Numbered from the stretch's first letter, positions 20,183 to 29,190 are shown. The stretch: 64,000 nt of DNA from Ruminococcus bromii (GCF_002834235.1 NZ_NNBY01000036.1:186001-250000), one strand, 5' to 3'. Notes: a model not told the origin generated them from the sequence alone. Translations and numbers: made by a program.

Positions 20183-20885
20183 GAAAATCCTTAGAACACT
20201 GACCGCACTTTGCGCCGCCCTTATGCTTTCGGGCGGCTTTTCCGTCACCGCTTTTGCACAGACCCCGGAGGGAGAGGACGACACCAACGACAGCGGCGTT
20301 GTCTACGAGGAACCCCAAAAGGAAGAACCCCTTACCCCGGACGGGAACGCGACCCTTGTAGACGATTTCGGCGGCAACAAGCAGCTTATCACCGTAACGA
20401 CCAAAAACGGCAATTACTTTTATATCCTCATTGACCGGGACGACGAGGGCGAGAACACCGTACATTTCCTTAATCAAGTGGACGAAGCCGACCTCTTAGC
20501 ACTTATGGAGGACGGAAGCACCGAAGCAGCCCCGCCCGCCGTTTGCAGTTGCACCGAAAAATGCGAAGCCGGAAAGGTAAATGTGAGCTGCCCCGTCTGC
20601 AAGGACAACATGACCGCTTGCAGCGGCAAGGAAGCAGAGCCGGAAACCGAGGAACCGCCGGAGCTGCCCAAAGAGAAAGGCAATGCGGGCGGGCTTGTGC
20701 TTTTCCTTGTCGTGGCACTTCTTGGCGGCGGGGGCGCGTTCTATTATTTTAAGTTTATGAAGCCGAAGCAAAACGTCAAGGGCGGCACCGACCTTGAAGA
20801 TTTCGATTTTGACGACTACGACGAGGACGAGCCGGACGAGGGGGACGGGCTTTCTGATGAAGAACAGGAGGACGAGGAAGCATGA
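20175..20885 (+). CDS. DUF4366 family exported membrane-anchored protein
   Basis: 236 residues. A signal peptide (about 1-28, ending SVTAFAQ) is followed by an extracytoplasmic domain with GNYFYILIDRDDEGENTVHFL, a cysteine-rich segment (CSCTEKCEAGKVNVSCPVC), one membrane segment (LVLFLVVALLGGGGAFYYF) and a strongly acidic cytoplasmic tail. This is the DUF4366 family, a surface component of Tn1549-type transfer systems of unknown role. Its stop overlaps the next start by 4 bases. Confidence 0.82.
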   Translation: MNKKILRTLTALCAALMLSGGFSVTAFAQTPEGEDDTNDSGVVYEEPQKEEPLTPDGNATLVDDFGGNKQLITVTTKNGNYFYILIDRDDEGENTVHFLNQVDEADLLALMEDGSTEAAPPAVCSCTEKCEAGKVNVSCPVCKDNMTACSGKEAEPETEEPPELPKEKGNAGGLVLFLVVALLGGGGAFYYFKFMKPKQNVKGGTDLEDFDFDDYDEDEPDEGDGLSDEEQEDEEA

Positions 20886-21070
20886 CCCTGTTTACCGACA
20901 ATCCCTTTGAAAAGATGATGATACAAAGACCGGGCGGGCGGCGTGACAATGCGCCGCCCGTTCCCCATTCCCCGGCTTGCGCTTCCTGTCCGTACAAAGG
21001 GCAGCTCCCTTGTGTGGGCTACTGTCTGAAACAGGTACAGGAGAAAAAGGCAAGTGAGCCGGAACGCTGA
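20882..21070 (+). CDS. Small cysteine-containing transfer-operon protein
   Basis: 62 residues with a C-x2-C and a further Cys (ACASCPYKGQLPCVGYC), possibly a small metal-binding module. It is coupled to the DUF4366 gene by an ATGA overlap. No family is assigned. It is the last plus-strand gene before the antisense Shedu insertion. Confidence 0.6.
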   Translation: MTLFTDNPFEKMMIQRPGGRRDNAPPVPHSPACASCPYKGQLPCVGYCLKQVQEKKASEPER

Positions 21071-21080
21071 AAATGGACTT

Positions 21081-21833
21081 TTAATTTTCGTTTGCAACAT
21101 CTATGAGATTTTCGTAATGCAAAAGTGTTATGTTATTTTCATTTTGCAGTTGGAGCTTTCTATCACGAATATTCTCAAAATCTTTACGGAGTCCGGCTAT
21201 CACAGCATAGTAGATTTGATAAGGGCAATATTTGTATAATTGTCTGGGTAACTTTGTATTGGAGAATGAGTGCTTTTCCAATTCTGCTACAATTACATTC
21301 CAATTTGCAGCAATATACATTTGCCAATCCCTAACCTGTTCAATCCCTTTATTGATTACTTCCCCGAAACGAGTACCTTTTTCTTTTGTTATCCGCCCGT
21401 TGGGAGCTTCTAATTCCACAAAGACAAATTGATAACCGTCTGAACTATTACCTATGAGCAGATAATCAGCCACATAAGCCGACCCGATTTTGAACTCTGG
21501 AAAGATATAATTATCGTCATGGTGTCCTGTTCTGTAATAATGCCGTAATAAGCCAAACAAATAATTCCATGCACGATTAGAAGCTATCCAATTTAGTATA
21601 GCTCTTTCTGTTGTATCGGAAGAAGTAATCAGTTGATAAAACTCTTTTGTCGTATCATATATAGGTGTGAACCTTGAATAATGGTTGTTGGGAAATAGCG
21701 AAGTAGCACACTCAATAAAGTAATCCATTTCTTTGTTTTTACCGCGCCTGTAATGCCCGCCACGTTTTTTATTCATTGCTTCTTCCTGTTCATCAGTAGG
21801 AGCAAAAACATCGAAAGTATGTATTGATTTCAT
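21081..21833 (-). CDS. Shedu-type (DUF4263) anti-phage nuclease-like protein
   Basis: 250 residues. The C-terminal half holds a PD-(D/E)XK-like core: VADYLLIG, then FVFVELEAPNGRITK, then GEVINKGIEQVRDW, the pattern of the DUF4263/SduA C-terminal domain of the single-gene Shedu defence system. Here the usual E-x-K reads ELEAP, so the catalytic lysine may be shifted or replaced. The gene is antisense in the transfer operon and far AT-richer than its neighbours, ending 11 bases from the preceding gene and starting 79 bases before topB. It therefore looks like inserted cargo. DUF4263 is supported by motif only; another restriction-like nuclease is possible. Confidence 0.72.
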   Translation of the reverse strand: MKSIHTFDVFAPTDEQEEAMNKKRGGHYRRGKNKEMDYFIECATSLFPNNHYSRFTPIYDTTKEFYQLITSSDTTERAILNWIASNRAWNYLFGLLRHYYRTGHHDDNYIFPEFKIGSAYVADYLLIGNSSDGYQFVFVELEAPNGRITKEKGTRFGEVINKGIEQVRDWQMYIAANWNVIVAELEKHSFSNTKLPRQLYKYCPYQIYYAVIAGLRKDFENIRDRKLQLQNENNITLLHYENLIDVANEN

Positions 21834-21911
21834 ATTGTCACCTGTTTCTTATAGTAATGCTTAAAGTATAAACCAATTTCAAACCTAAAACAACCGAAAG
21901 GAGAACAGAAA

Positions 21912-23996
21912 ATGAAACTGATTATTGCAGAAAAGCCGAGCGTGGCGCAGACTATCGCCGCCGCGCTTGGCGTTAAGGAAAAGAAAGACGGATATATCGA
22001 GGGCGGCGGCTGCCTCATTTCATGGTGCGTCGGGCATTTGGTACAGCTTGCGGAAGCTGCCGCCTACGGGGAGCAATATAAAAAATGGAGTTTTGAGAGC
22101 TTACCCATTCTGCCGGAGGAATGGCAGTACGCCGTTGACCCGGACAAGGGGAAGCAATTCAAAACCCTAAAAGAGCTTATGCACCGCGCCGACGTTTCCG
22201 AAGTGGTAAATGCGTGTGACGCGGGGCGCGAGGGAGAATTGATTTTCCGCTTTGTCTACGAAGCGGCGGGCTGCAAGAAGCCCATGCGCCGCTTGTGGAT
22301 TTCCTCAATGGAGGACGGGGCAATCAAGGCGGGCTTTGCTTCCCTCAAAGACGGGCAGGAATACGACGCGCTCTTTGCGTCTGCCCTCTGCCGCGCAAAG
22401 GCTGACTGGCTTATCGGCATTAACGCCACCCGGCTTTTCTCCTCCCTGTATGGAAAGACCTTGAACGTGGGGCGCGTCCAGACCCCGACCTTAAAAATGC
22501 TCACCGACCGGGACGCGGCTATCTCCCATTTCCAGAAAGAAAAATATTATCATGTGCGCCTTGATTTATCCGGCGCGGAAGCGGCAAGCGGGAGGATTTC
22601 CGACAAGGCAGAAGCCGACGCGCTGAAAGGGGCTTGCGAAGCGGAAACGGCGGTATGCGTTTCCCTCACCAGAGAGAAGAAAACCGCAGCCCCGCCGAAG
22701 CTCTTTGACCTTACCTCTTTGCAGCGGGAAGCGAACCGCATTTTCGGCTACACCGCGAAGCAGACCCTTGACCTTGCACAATCCCTTTATGAAAAGCGGC
22801 TCCTTACTTATCCGAGGACGGACAGCAGCTTTCTTACTGACGACATGGGCGGCACCGCAGCGGGCATTATCGCGCTGCTTTGCGAAAAACTCCCCTTTAT
22901 GGCGGGCGCGGACTTCACGCCGGAGGTTGTAAAGGTATTAGACAGTAAAAAAGTATCAGACCACCACGCAATCATTCCCACTATGGAGCTTGCAAAGGCT
23001 GACCCGGACGCGCTGCCGGAAAGCGAGAAGAATATCCTTACCCTTGCGGGGGCGCGTCTGCTTTTTGCCACCGCCGAGCCGCATATTTATGAAGCGGTTA
23101 CGGCGGTTTTCTCATGCGCCGGGACAGACTTCACCGCAAGGGGAAAGACCGTACTTGCGGAGGGTTGGAAAGAGCTTCAACGCAGATACCGGGCGACGCT
23201 GAAAGATAAGCCCGAAGCGGAGGACGGGGAAAATGCAGACGTGACGCTGCCGAAGCTTTCCGAGGGACAGGGCTTTCCTAACCCCGCCGCAAAAGTAACG
23301 GAGCATACCACAACGCCGCCGAAGCCCCACAGCGAAGCAAGCCTTTTGTCGGCTATGGAACGCGCCGGGAACGGGGACACCGACCCGGACGCGGAACGCC
23401 GGGGGCTTGGCACTCCCGCCACCCGCGCCGCCGTCATTGAAAAACTGGTAAAGGGCGGCTTTGCGGAGCGCAAGGGGAAGCAGCTTATCCCTACCAAAAA
23501 CGGGAACAGCCTTATCTGTATTCTGCCGGATATACTCACTTCCCCACAGCTTACCGCAGAATGGGAAAACAATCTGACGCAGATAGCAAAGGGAGCCGCA
23601 GACCCCGGCGAATTTCTGTCCGGCATTGAAGCTATGGCGCGGGAGCTTGTGCAGACACACGCCGCAGCACTGGACGGGAAAAAGGATTTGTTCCGGGAGG
23701 AAAAGCCCTCTGTCGGCAAATGCCCCCGTTGCGGTTCCCCCGTCCATGAGGGGAAGAAAAACTATTATTGCAGCAACAAAGAATGTGCCTTTGTCATGTG
23801 GAAGAATGACCGCTTTTTCGAGGAACGCAAGACCGCTTTTTCCGCGAAGATTGCCGCCGCGCTCCTTAAATCCGGCAAGGCGAATGTGAAGAAGCTCTAC
23901 TCCCCGAAAACAGGCAAGACCTACGACGGAACTATCGTTCTGGCTGACACTGGCGGGAAATACGTCAACTACCGTATCGAAGTGCAGAAGAACTAA
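21912..23996 (+). CDS. topB: DNA topoisomerase III
   Basis: 694 residues, type IA. The Toprim domain has EKPSVAQTIA (7-16) and DAGREGELIF (103-112). The catalytic tyrosine is in LLTYPRTDSS (about residue 299). A C-terminal zinc ribbon (CPRCGSPVHEG ... YYCSNKECAFVMW, about 603-630) completes it. It relaxes and unlinks DNA and probably helps replicate or resolve the circular transfer intermediate. AAAGGAGAA lies upstream of the ATG. A duplicated oriT-like region follows directly. Confidence 0.95.
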   Translation: MKLIIAEKPSVAQTIAAALGVKEKKDGYIEGGGCLISWCVGHLVQLAEAAAYGEQYKKWSFESLPILPEEWQYAVDPDKGKQFKTLKELMHRADVSEVVNACDAGREGELIFRFVYEAAGCKKPMRRLWISSMEDGAIKAGFASLKDGQEYDALFASALCRAKADWLIGINATRLFSSLYGKTLNVGRVQTPTLKMLTDRDAAISHFQKEKYYHVRLDLSGAEAASGRISDKAEADALKGACEAETAVCVSLTREKKTAAPPKLFDLTSLQREANRIFGYTAKQTLDLAQSLYEKRLLTYPRTDSSFLTDDMGGTAAGIIALLCEKLPFMAGADFTPEVVKVLDSKKVSDHHAIIPTMELAKADPDALPESEKNILTLAGARLLFATAEPHIYEAVTAVFSCAGTDFTARGKTVLAEGWKELQRRYRATLKDKPEAEDGENADVTLPKLSEGQGFPNPAAKVTEHTTTPPKPHSEASLLSAMERAGNGDTDPDAERRGLGTPATRAAVIEKLVKGGFAERKGKQLIPTKNGNSLICILPDILTSPQLTAEWENNLTQIAKGAADPGEFLSGIEAMARELVQTHAAALDGKKDLFREEKPSVGKCPRCGSPVHEGKKNYYCSNKECAFVMWKNDRFFEERKTAFSAKIAAALLKSGKANVKKLYSPKTGKTYDGTIVLADTGGKYVNYRIEVQKN

Positions 23997-24005
23997 AAAC
24001 TTGAA

Positions 24006-24105
24006 TAGCAAGCATAGGAAGCGGGTACCCACTTCCGTAAATCCCCGTTGCGACGCTGACGCGCCGGACGGGGATTTTGCTTGTTGGGAAGTTTCCCAAA
24101 CCCTC
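24006..24105. other. Second oriT-like region of element C, inverted relative to the first
   Basis: A 34-base block (24006-24039) is identical to the reverse complement of 31311-31344, and a 29-base block (24077-24105) matches the reverse complement of 31246-31274 with one difference. Between them, a hairpin AATCCCCGT / ACGGGGATT replaces the unrelated spacer of the other copy. Both copies contain the TTGGGA..TCCCAA arm typical of nick regions near MOBP relaxases. The remaining bases to 24235 hold no gene. Confidence 0.75.
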
Positions 24106-24235
24106 TTTTGCGGAGGGCTTCACCCTCTAAAAATTTTCAAAAATATTTGGCAGAAATGCGGGCGTACCCGTAGTAGACCATGCAGCCAAAAAATGCAGCT
24201 TATGACGCTGCCGCAGAGAAAGGAGGTTTTTCACT

Positions 24236-27200
24236 ATGGCAAGTTTACGGGACACCGTAAAGGACTATCAAGACGAGCTTAGGGACGGTATCGCATGGGT
24301 GGCGTTCTGGAAACAGGGGCGTTCATGGAACGCGGAATATTTTCATCTTGATATGGACGATACGCTCTACCCGGAGGACAGGAGCCGGTTAGAGGAAATA
24401 AAAAGCATTGACCCCGCCGCCGTTATCTTAAACGGCTACTATTGCGGGCATTTAGGCGAGGACATGAGCCTTGACGAGCTGACCGCCGGAGTGCGTTACC
24501 ACTACGAAAACAGCATGAACGACATTGACGGTTTTATCGGAGCGCATGACGACAGGCTTCCCCCGGAGGTTATCGAGGAAGCGAGGGCAGCCGCCCATGA
24601 AGCGGGGCTTCCCTTTTCCGAAAAGCCCTACCGGGACGGGGAGGATTTTAACCCCTATGTATTTGACGGGAGCATGAGCATTGAGGATTTTGAGCTTATG
24701 CACCGCATGATTGAAAAAGAAAGGAGCGAACAAATGGCAGAACCGATTTTAAGCGGCTATCTTTCCAATCTTGGGAAGTACACCGAGGGCAGACCCGCGG
24801 GCGAATGGGTGACATTCCCCACGACTGCCGAACATCTGAAAGAAGTCTTTGACCGTATCGGGATTGACTTCAAGCACTATGAGGAATGGCATTTCACAGA
24901 ATTTCAATCCACTATCCCCGGCTTGACGGAGCATTTAAGCGAGTATTCCCACCCCGACGAGCTGAACTATTTAGGGAAGCTCTTGGAAATGCAGTTTGAC
25001 GACGACCGGGAGAAATTCATTGCAGCCATTGAATACGGCGACCATGCCGACAGCTTACAGGACATTATCAACCTTGCACAGAACCTTGACTGCTACTGGA
25101 TTTATCCGTCCGTCCACAATGAAGAAGAATACGGGCGTTATCTGGTTGATGAACTGGAAGAACCGGAACTTCCCGAAGAAGCGAAAAAGTATTTCATGTA
25201 TGAGGAATACGGGCGGGACGCTTCCATTAACGACGACGGTATGTTTACCGAAAAGGGCTATATCTACAACAACCGCAACACCTTTACAGAATGGTACGAC
25301 GGGCGCGACGTGCCGGAGGAATACCGGGTAACGCCGCAGCCCCCGCAGCCGGAAAGACCCGACCCGTCAAAGGTAGAAATGGACGCAGCCGCGCCGGGGC
25401 AGAGAACGGCGCAGACCGCAGAGCAGCCACAGGAGCCGCGCCCGGTTATCCCTATCGTGCTGACGAGCGAGAAGCCCGCCGAACAGCTCAAAGAGATTAC
25501 CGACCGTCTGGAACAGGGTATTGCGGAACTCTTTGACAGCGAGCGTTACCGGGAATATCTGAAAGTCATGTCAAAATTCCATAATTACAGCTTCCGAAAC
25601 ACCGTCCTTATCGCCATGCAGAAGCCGGACGCTTCCCTTGTGGCGGGCTTTTCCGCTTGGAAGAACAACTTTGAACGAAACGTGATGAAAGGGCAAAAGG
25701 GAATTAAAATCATTGCTCCGTCACCCTATAAAATCAAACAGGAAATGCAGAAAATCGACCCGCACACGCAGAAGCCCGTTATCGGCAAGGACGGGAAGCC
25801 CGTCACCGAGGAAAAGGAAGTCACCATACCCGCCTACAAGGTGGTATCCGTCTTTGACGTTTCCCAGACCGAGGGAAAGGAGCTGCCGGACATTGCGGTT
25901 GACGAGCTGACAGGCGACGTTGACCGCTACAAGGATTTTTTCGCAGCCCTTGAAAAGACTTCCCCCGTTCCTATCGCCTTTGAGAATATCGAGGGCGGCT
26001 CTCATGGCTACTACCACTTGGAGGACAAGCGCATTGCTATCAACGAGGGCATGAGCGAATTACAGACCTTAAAGACCGCTATTCACGAAATCGCCCATGC
26101 GAAGCTGCACGACATTGACCTCAACGCGCCAAAGGACGAGCAGCAGCCCCACGTTGACCGCCGCACCCGCGAAGTCGAAGCGGAAAGCGTCGCCTATACT
26201 GTCTGCCAACATTACGGGCTTGACACGTCGGACTACTCTTTCGGCTATGTCGCCGGGTGGAGCAGCGGGCGGGAGCTGTCCGAGCTGAAAAGCTCCCTTG
26301 AAACGATACGCAGCGCAGCCGCCGAGATTATCAATTCCATAGACGAGAACTTAGCGGAGCTGCAAAAGGCACAGGACAAGGAGCAGACCGCCGGACAGGA
26401 GCAGCCCACCAGAGAGGGACAGGAAGCCGCGCCGGAGAAGCCGGATCCGGAAGCAGCCGCACCGGGAAAATCCGGCGCACAGGAAAAAGCGGGCGCAGCC
26501 CCGAAAGAAGCCTTTACCCCGGAAACGATTTACAGAGTGCGCCGGAACCCTTACAGCGACAGCCGGGAAAACAGCTACCTCTTGCAAGCCTATGTGACAC
26601 AGGAGAACGGGCGGGCGAAAATGGGCGACGTGCTTTATACGGGAACGCCGGAGAAATGCCGCGAGCTTATGGGGCAGCTCAAAAGCGGCGAGCTGACCGA
26701 GGGCGACGTGAAGCAGCTTTACGCAAAGGCACAGGAAACGGCGCAGACCGCCGGACAGGACAAAGACACCTTTTCCATTTACCAGATAAAGGGCGGGGAC
26801 GAAACAAGGGATTTCCGCTTTGAGCCATACGACCGCCTGCAGGCGGCGGGAAATGTGGTTGACAGGGCGAACTATGAGCTTGTCTATTCCGCGCCCCTTG
26901 CGCCGGAAACTTCCCTTGAAGATATTTACACCTGTTTCAATATCGACCACCCCAAAGATTTTAAGGGACACAGCCTTTCCGTTTCCGACGTGGTAGTGCT
27001 TCATCAGGACGGACAGGACGCGGCGCATTTCGTTGACAGTGTAGGTTTTCGGGAAGTGCCGGAGTTTTTACAGGAGCAAAAGCAGCTTACCCCGGACGAC
27101 TTGGAAACGGGCGAAACTGTCAAGACACCGAGGGGGACTTTCCATGTGACCGCCATGAGCCGGGAGCAGATAGAAGCCGCCGGATATGGCTTTCACCACC

Positions 27201-27562
27201 AGTCGGACGACGGAAAGTATCTGATTATGGGGAATGGGACGCGGGCGTTTGCCGTTGCCGCAGAACAGGCGCAGCGGGACAATCCCTTGAAAACCGCCGA
27301 GCAGACCACAGAGCAGAACGGGAACATGATTGACGGTATCATCAACAACACCCCCACCGTTGACGAACTGGAAGCAAAGGTAAAGGCGGGCGAGCAGATT
27401 TCCCTTGTTGACCTGGCTAACGCTGTCAAAGCCGACAAGGAGCGCGGCAAGGGAGCGAAGCCGGAAAAGAAACCCTCTATCCGGGCGCAGCTTAGAGCCG
27501 ACAAGGAAAAGGCACAGAAGAAAAACGCAAAGCAGAAGTCACAGGACTTGGAAAGGAGCTGA
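24236..27562 (+). CDS. ArdA-ArdC-YodL polyvalent anti-restriction protein
   Basis: 1108 residues. In order: an N-terminal small domain (about 1-160); an ArdA-like domain (about 166-375: LGKYTEGRPAGEWVTFPTT, EYGRDASINDDG); an ArdC ssDNA-binding domain (about 408-540: HNYSFRNTVLIAMQKPDAS, KGQKGIKIIAPS); a zincin with HEIAH (about 618-622); a YodL domain (about 845-940: YQIKGGDETRDFRFEPYDRL); and a basic tail with KKPSIRAQLRADKEKA. ArdA mimics DNA to block type I restriction; ArdC-type proteins protect incoming single strands. Such polyvalent proteins are thought to enter the recipient with the DNA. AAAGGAGG precedes the ATG. Confidence 0.85.
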   Translation: MASLRDTVKDYQDELRDGIAWVAFWKQGRSWNAEYFHLDMDDTLYPEDRSRLEEIKSIDPAAVILNGYYCGHLGEDMSLDELTAGVRYHYENSMNDIDGFIGAHDDRLPPEVIEEARAAAHEAGLPFSEKPYRDGEDFNPYVFDGSMSIEDFELMHRMIEKERSEQMAEPILSGYLSNLGKYTEGRPAGEWVTFPTTAEHLKEVFDRIGIDFKHYEEWHFTEFQSTIPGLTEHLSEYSHPDELNYLGKLLEMQFDDDREKFIAAIEYGDHADSLQDIINLAQNLDCYWIYPSVHNEEEYGRYLVDELEEPELPEEAKKYFMYEEYGRDASINDDGMFTEKGYIYNNRNTFTEWYDGRDVPEEYRVTPQPPQPERPDPSKVEMDAAAPGQRTAQTAEQPQEPRPVIPIVLTSEKPAEQLKEITDRLEQGIAELFDSERYREYLKVMSKFHNYSFRNTVLIAMQKPDASLVAGFSAWKNNFERNVMKGQKGIKIIAPSPYKIKQEMQKIDPHTQKPVIGKDGKPVTEEKEVTIPAYKVVSVFDVSQTEGKELPDIAVDELTGDVDRYKDFFAALEKTSPVPIAFENIEGGSHGYYHLEDKRIAINEGMSELQTLKTAIHEIAHAKLHDIDLNAPKDEQQPHVDRRTREVEAESVAYTVCQHYGLDTSDYSFGYVAGWSSGRELSELKSSLETIRSAAAEIINSIDENLAELQKAQDKEQTAGQEQPTREGQEAAPEKPDPEAAAPGKSGAQEKAGAAPKEAFTPETIYRVRRNPYSDSRENSYLLQAYVTQENGRAKMGDVLYTGTPEKCRELMGQLKSGELTEGDVKQLYAKAQETAQTAGQDKDTFSIYQIKGGDETRDFRFEPYDRLQAAGNVVDRANYELVYSAPLAPETSLEDIYTCFNIDHPKDFKGHSLSVSDVVVLHQDGQDAAHFVDSVGFREVPEFLQEQKQLTPDDLETGETVKTPRGTFHVTAMSREQIEAAGYGFHHQSDDGKYLIMGNGTRAFAVAAEQAQRDNPLKTAEQTTEQNGNMIDGIINNTPTVDELEAKVKAGEQISLVDLANAVKADKERGKGAKPEKKPSIRAQLRADKEKAQKKNAKQKSQDLERS

Positions 27563-27565
27563 CCC

Positions 27566-28519
27566 ATGCCGGAACAGAGCAAATTTGAAAACATGGATTT
27601 GTTTGCTTCCCTTGAAGCGATTATGAAGCAGAACACAGGCTTTTACCAGAGCGACTTAGACATTGACAAAGAGATTATCGCAAAGGCGGCGGCAAGCCCC
27701 CACAGGGAGGACAAAACACTTTTGTGGTTCTGCCGCCCGTCCGGGACGCACTGTTTCCGGGAGCGCGACGTTTTCCTCAAAGACACCGCGCCCCACAACA
27801 CATGGCGTTTCTACATGGAGCAGACAAGCGACCGCGTTCTTGCCTATGCAATCGAGCTGACGGGAAAGGAGCGCGGGAAAATCAAGGGCAATCTGTACGA
27901 ACTGGACTACTCTAAACATTATGAGCGCGTCAAGGAAAAGGAGCTGCCCGCCGATACGGTGAAGCTGATTTATGAGCATGGGGAAAGGGTACAGGAAGCC
28001 GGGAGATATTTTGACGGAACCCCAGACCCGCAGCTTGGGAAATTTGAACGCTTTGAAGCCGTACCCAACGACCCGGACGCGCTGCAATCGCTCTTACAGG
28101 AAGAACGGCGCAGCCGGGAGCAGCTTTCGCCGGGGGATTTCAAGGCGCATATTGCCGCTTTGCGGGACGGGCTGATTGAAACGGAAGCGCGGCGCATTGT
28201 GCGGGAAATGAAGCGGCATTACGAGCCGAACAGCCCGAACAAGACCCATTTCATGGCAGAGCTTTCCCCGGCGTTCATGCGGCTTGCAGCCACAAAGGAC
28301 ACTGACCGCCTTTTCTCCATGCTGCCCTACAAGACCCTTTCCTTTTCCAAAATCGAGGGCAGACATGGGACGTATGCGCTGATTGACAAGGGGGAGAACC
28401 GGGACAGGGAGATAAGGAAGCCCCGCCCCTCTATCCGGGCGCAGCTTAAAGCAGACAAGGCAAAGACCGCCCCGAAAAAGGCGGCGGCAAAAACAAAAAA
28501 TCACGATATGGAGGTATGA
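27566..28519 (+). CDS. ICE-associated protein with KPSIRAQL tail, function unknown
   Basis: 317 residues, starting 3 bases after the anti-restriction fusion, with AAAGGAGC upstream. The body (LLWFCRPSGTHCFRERDVFL, WRFYMEQTSDRVLAYAIEL, REMKRHYEPNSPNKTHFMAEL) is a family common in Tn1549-like elements, but I cannot name its fold. The C-terminus (about 285-298) repeats KPRPSIRAQLKADKAK, nearly the same tail as the gene before it, followed by lysine-rich sequence. The shared tail suggests a common partner or export route. Confidence 0.6.
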   Translation: MPEQSKFENMDLFASLEAIMKQNTGFYQSDLDIDKEIIAKAAASPHREDKTLLWFCRPSGTHCFRERDVFLKDTAPHNTWRFYMEQTSDRVLAYAIELTGKERGKIKGNLYELDYSKHYERVKEKELPADTVKLIYEHGERVQEAGRYFDGTPDPQLGKFERFEAVPNDPDALQSLLQEERRSREQLSPGDFKAHIAALRDGLIETEARRIVREMKRHYEPNSPNKTHFMAELSPAFMRLAATKDTDRLFSMLPYKTLSFSKIEGRHGTYALIDKGENRDREIRKPRPSIRAQLKADKAKTAPKKAAAKTKNHDMEV

Positions 28520-28521
28520 GC

Positions 28522-28728
28522 ATGATTAGACTGACTGTTGAAGAAACAAACCTTTTGAGCATTTACAACGAGGGCGGCAAGCGGGCTTTGATTGAGAATG
28601 TCAACGCCGCGCTGCCCTACATGGACGCGGATATGCGGGAGCTTGCAAAGCGCACCCTTTCCAAAGTGGACGCTTTGACCGAAGCGGAATTTGCAGAGCT
28701 TCCCATTTACGCCGCTGATGAAGTATGA
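28522..28728 (+). CDS. Transposon-transfer assisting protein (TTRAP family)
   Basis: 68 residues: RLTVEETNLLSIYNEGGKRALIENVNAALPYMD and a C-terminal LTEAEFAELPIYAADE, the TTRAP pattern. ATG 28522 is preferred because GGAGG lies 8 bases upstream; ATG 28516 overlaps the previous stop. A small helical cytoplasmic protein linked to conjugative transposon transfer. It overlaps the next gene by 4 bases. Confidence 0.8.
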   Translation: MIRLTVEETNLLSIYNEGGKRALIENVNAALPYMDADMRELAKRTLSKVDALTEAEFAELPIYAADEV

Positions 28729-29090
28729 ACGGGGTTAAGCGGCTGACGCCGCCCCAGAGCCGGAAAGTCAACGCCCTTGTGCGCCGGACGTGCTGCAATT
28801 ATGATAACGGGAACTGTATCTTACTGGACGACGGGGACGAGTGCGTATGTCCGCAGCTCATTTCCTATTCGCTTCTCTGCAAGTGGTTCCGGGTTGCGGT
28901 GCTTCCCGCCGACAGGCTGCTTTATGCGGAGCTTTACCAGACAGGGGATAAGAAGAAATGTACCGAGTGCGGCGCGTTCTTTGCGTCAACCTCTAACAGT
29001 GTCAAATACTGCCCCGTCTGCCGGAAACGTATCACCCGCAGACAAGCCGCCGAGCGCATGAGGAAAAGACGCGCCCCTGTTACGCAGTAG
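28725..29090 (+). CDS. Cysteine-rich VLP domain protein
   Basis: 121 residues with RRTCCNYDNGNCILLDDGDECVC-type cysteines at the N-terminus, then WFRVAVLPADRLLYAEL and a zinc-ribbon-like CTECGAFF ... YCPVCRKR. This is the Cys-rich VLP family of conjugative elements; element B carries a relative at 39674-40060. It is the last gene of the transfer operon. Its TAG stop is formed by the first bases of the second 112-bp repeat. Probably binds zinc; role unknown. Confidence 0.82.
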   Translation: MNGVKRLTPPQSRKVNALVRRTCCNYDNGNCILLDDGDECVCPQLISYSLLCKWFRVAVLPADRLLYAELYQTGDKKKCTECGAFFASTSNSVKYCPVCRKRITRRQAAERMRKRRAPVTQ

Positions 29091-29190
29091 GCGCGGAAAA
29101 TCCCTTGATTTACAGGGCTTTCCGGGCGTGAAAATCGGATAGGCGATACTTTATACCTTTACCCCCAAAAATGGCGTTCTACTGCGTAAC
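29079..29190. repeat. 112-bp palindrome-ended repeat, copy 2 (after the transfer operon)
   Basis: Same length, ends and orientation as 8513-8624. The interior differs enough to show independent drift, yet a hairpin is kept: here CGGAAA..CCC / GGG..TTTCCG, in copy 1 GAAAA / TTTTC at the same place. It overlaps the final 12 bases of the last transfer gene. Together the two copies bracket the whole plus-strand module. Confidence 0.7.

Noticed and set aside
23112-24032. 306-residue minus-strand frame
   Set aside because: Antisense to topB, no family resemblance; high GC makes long spurious frames common here.
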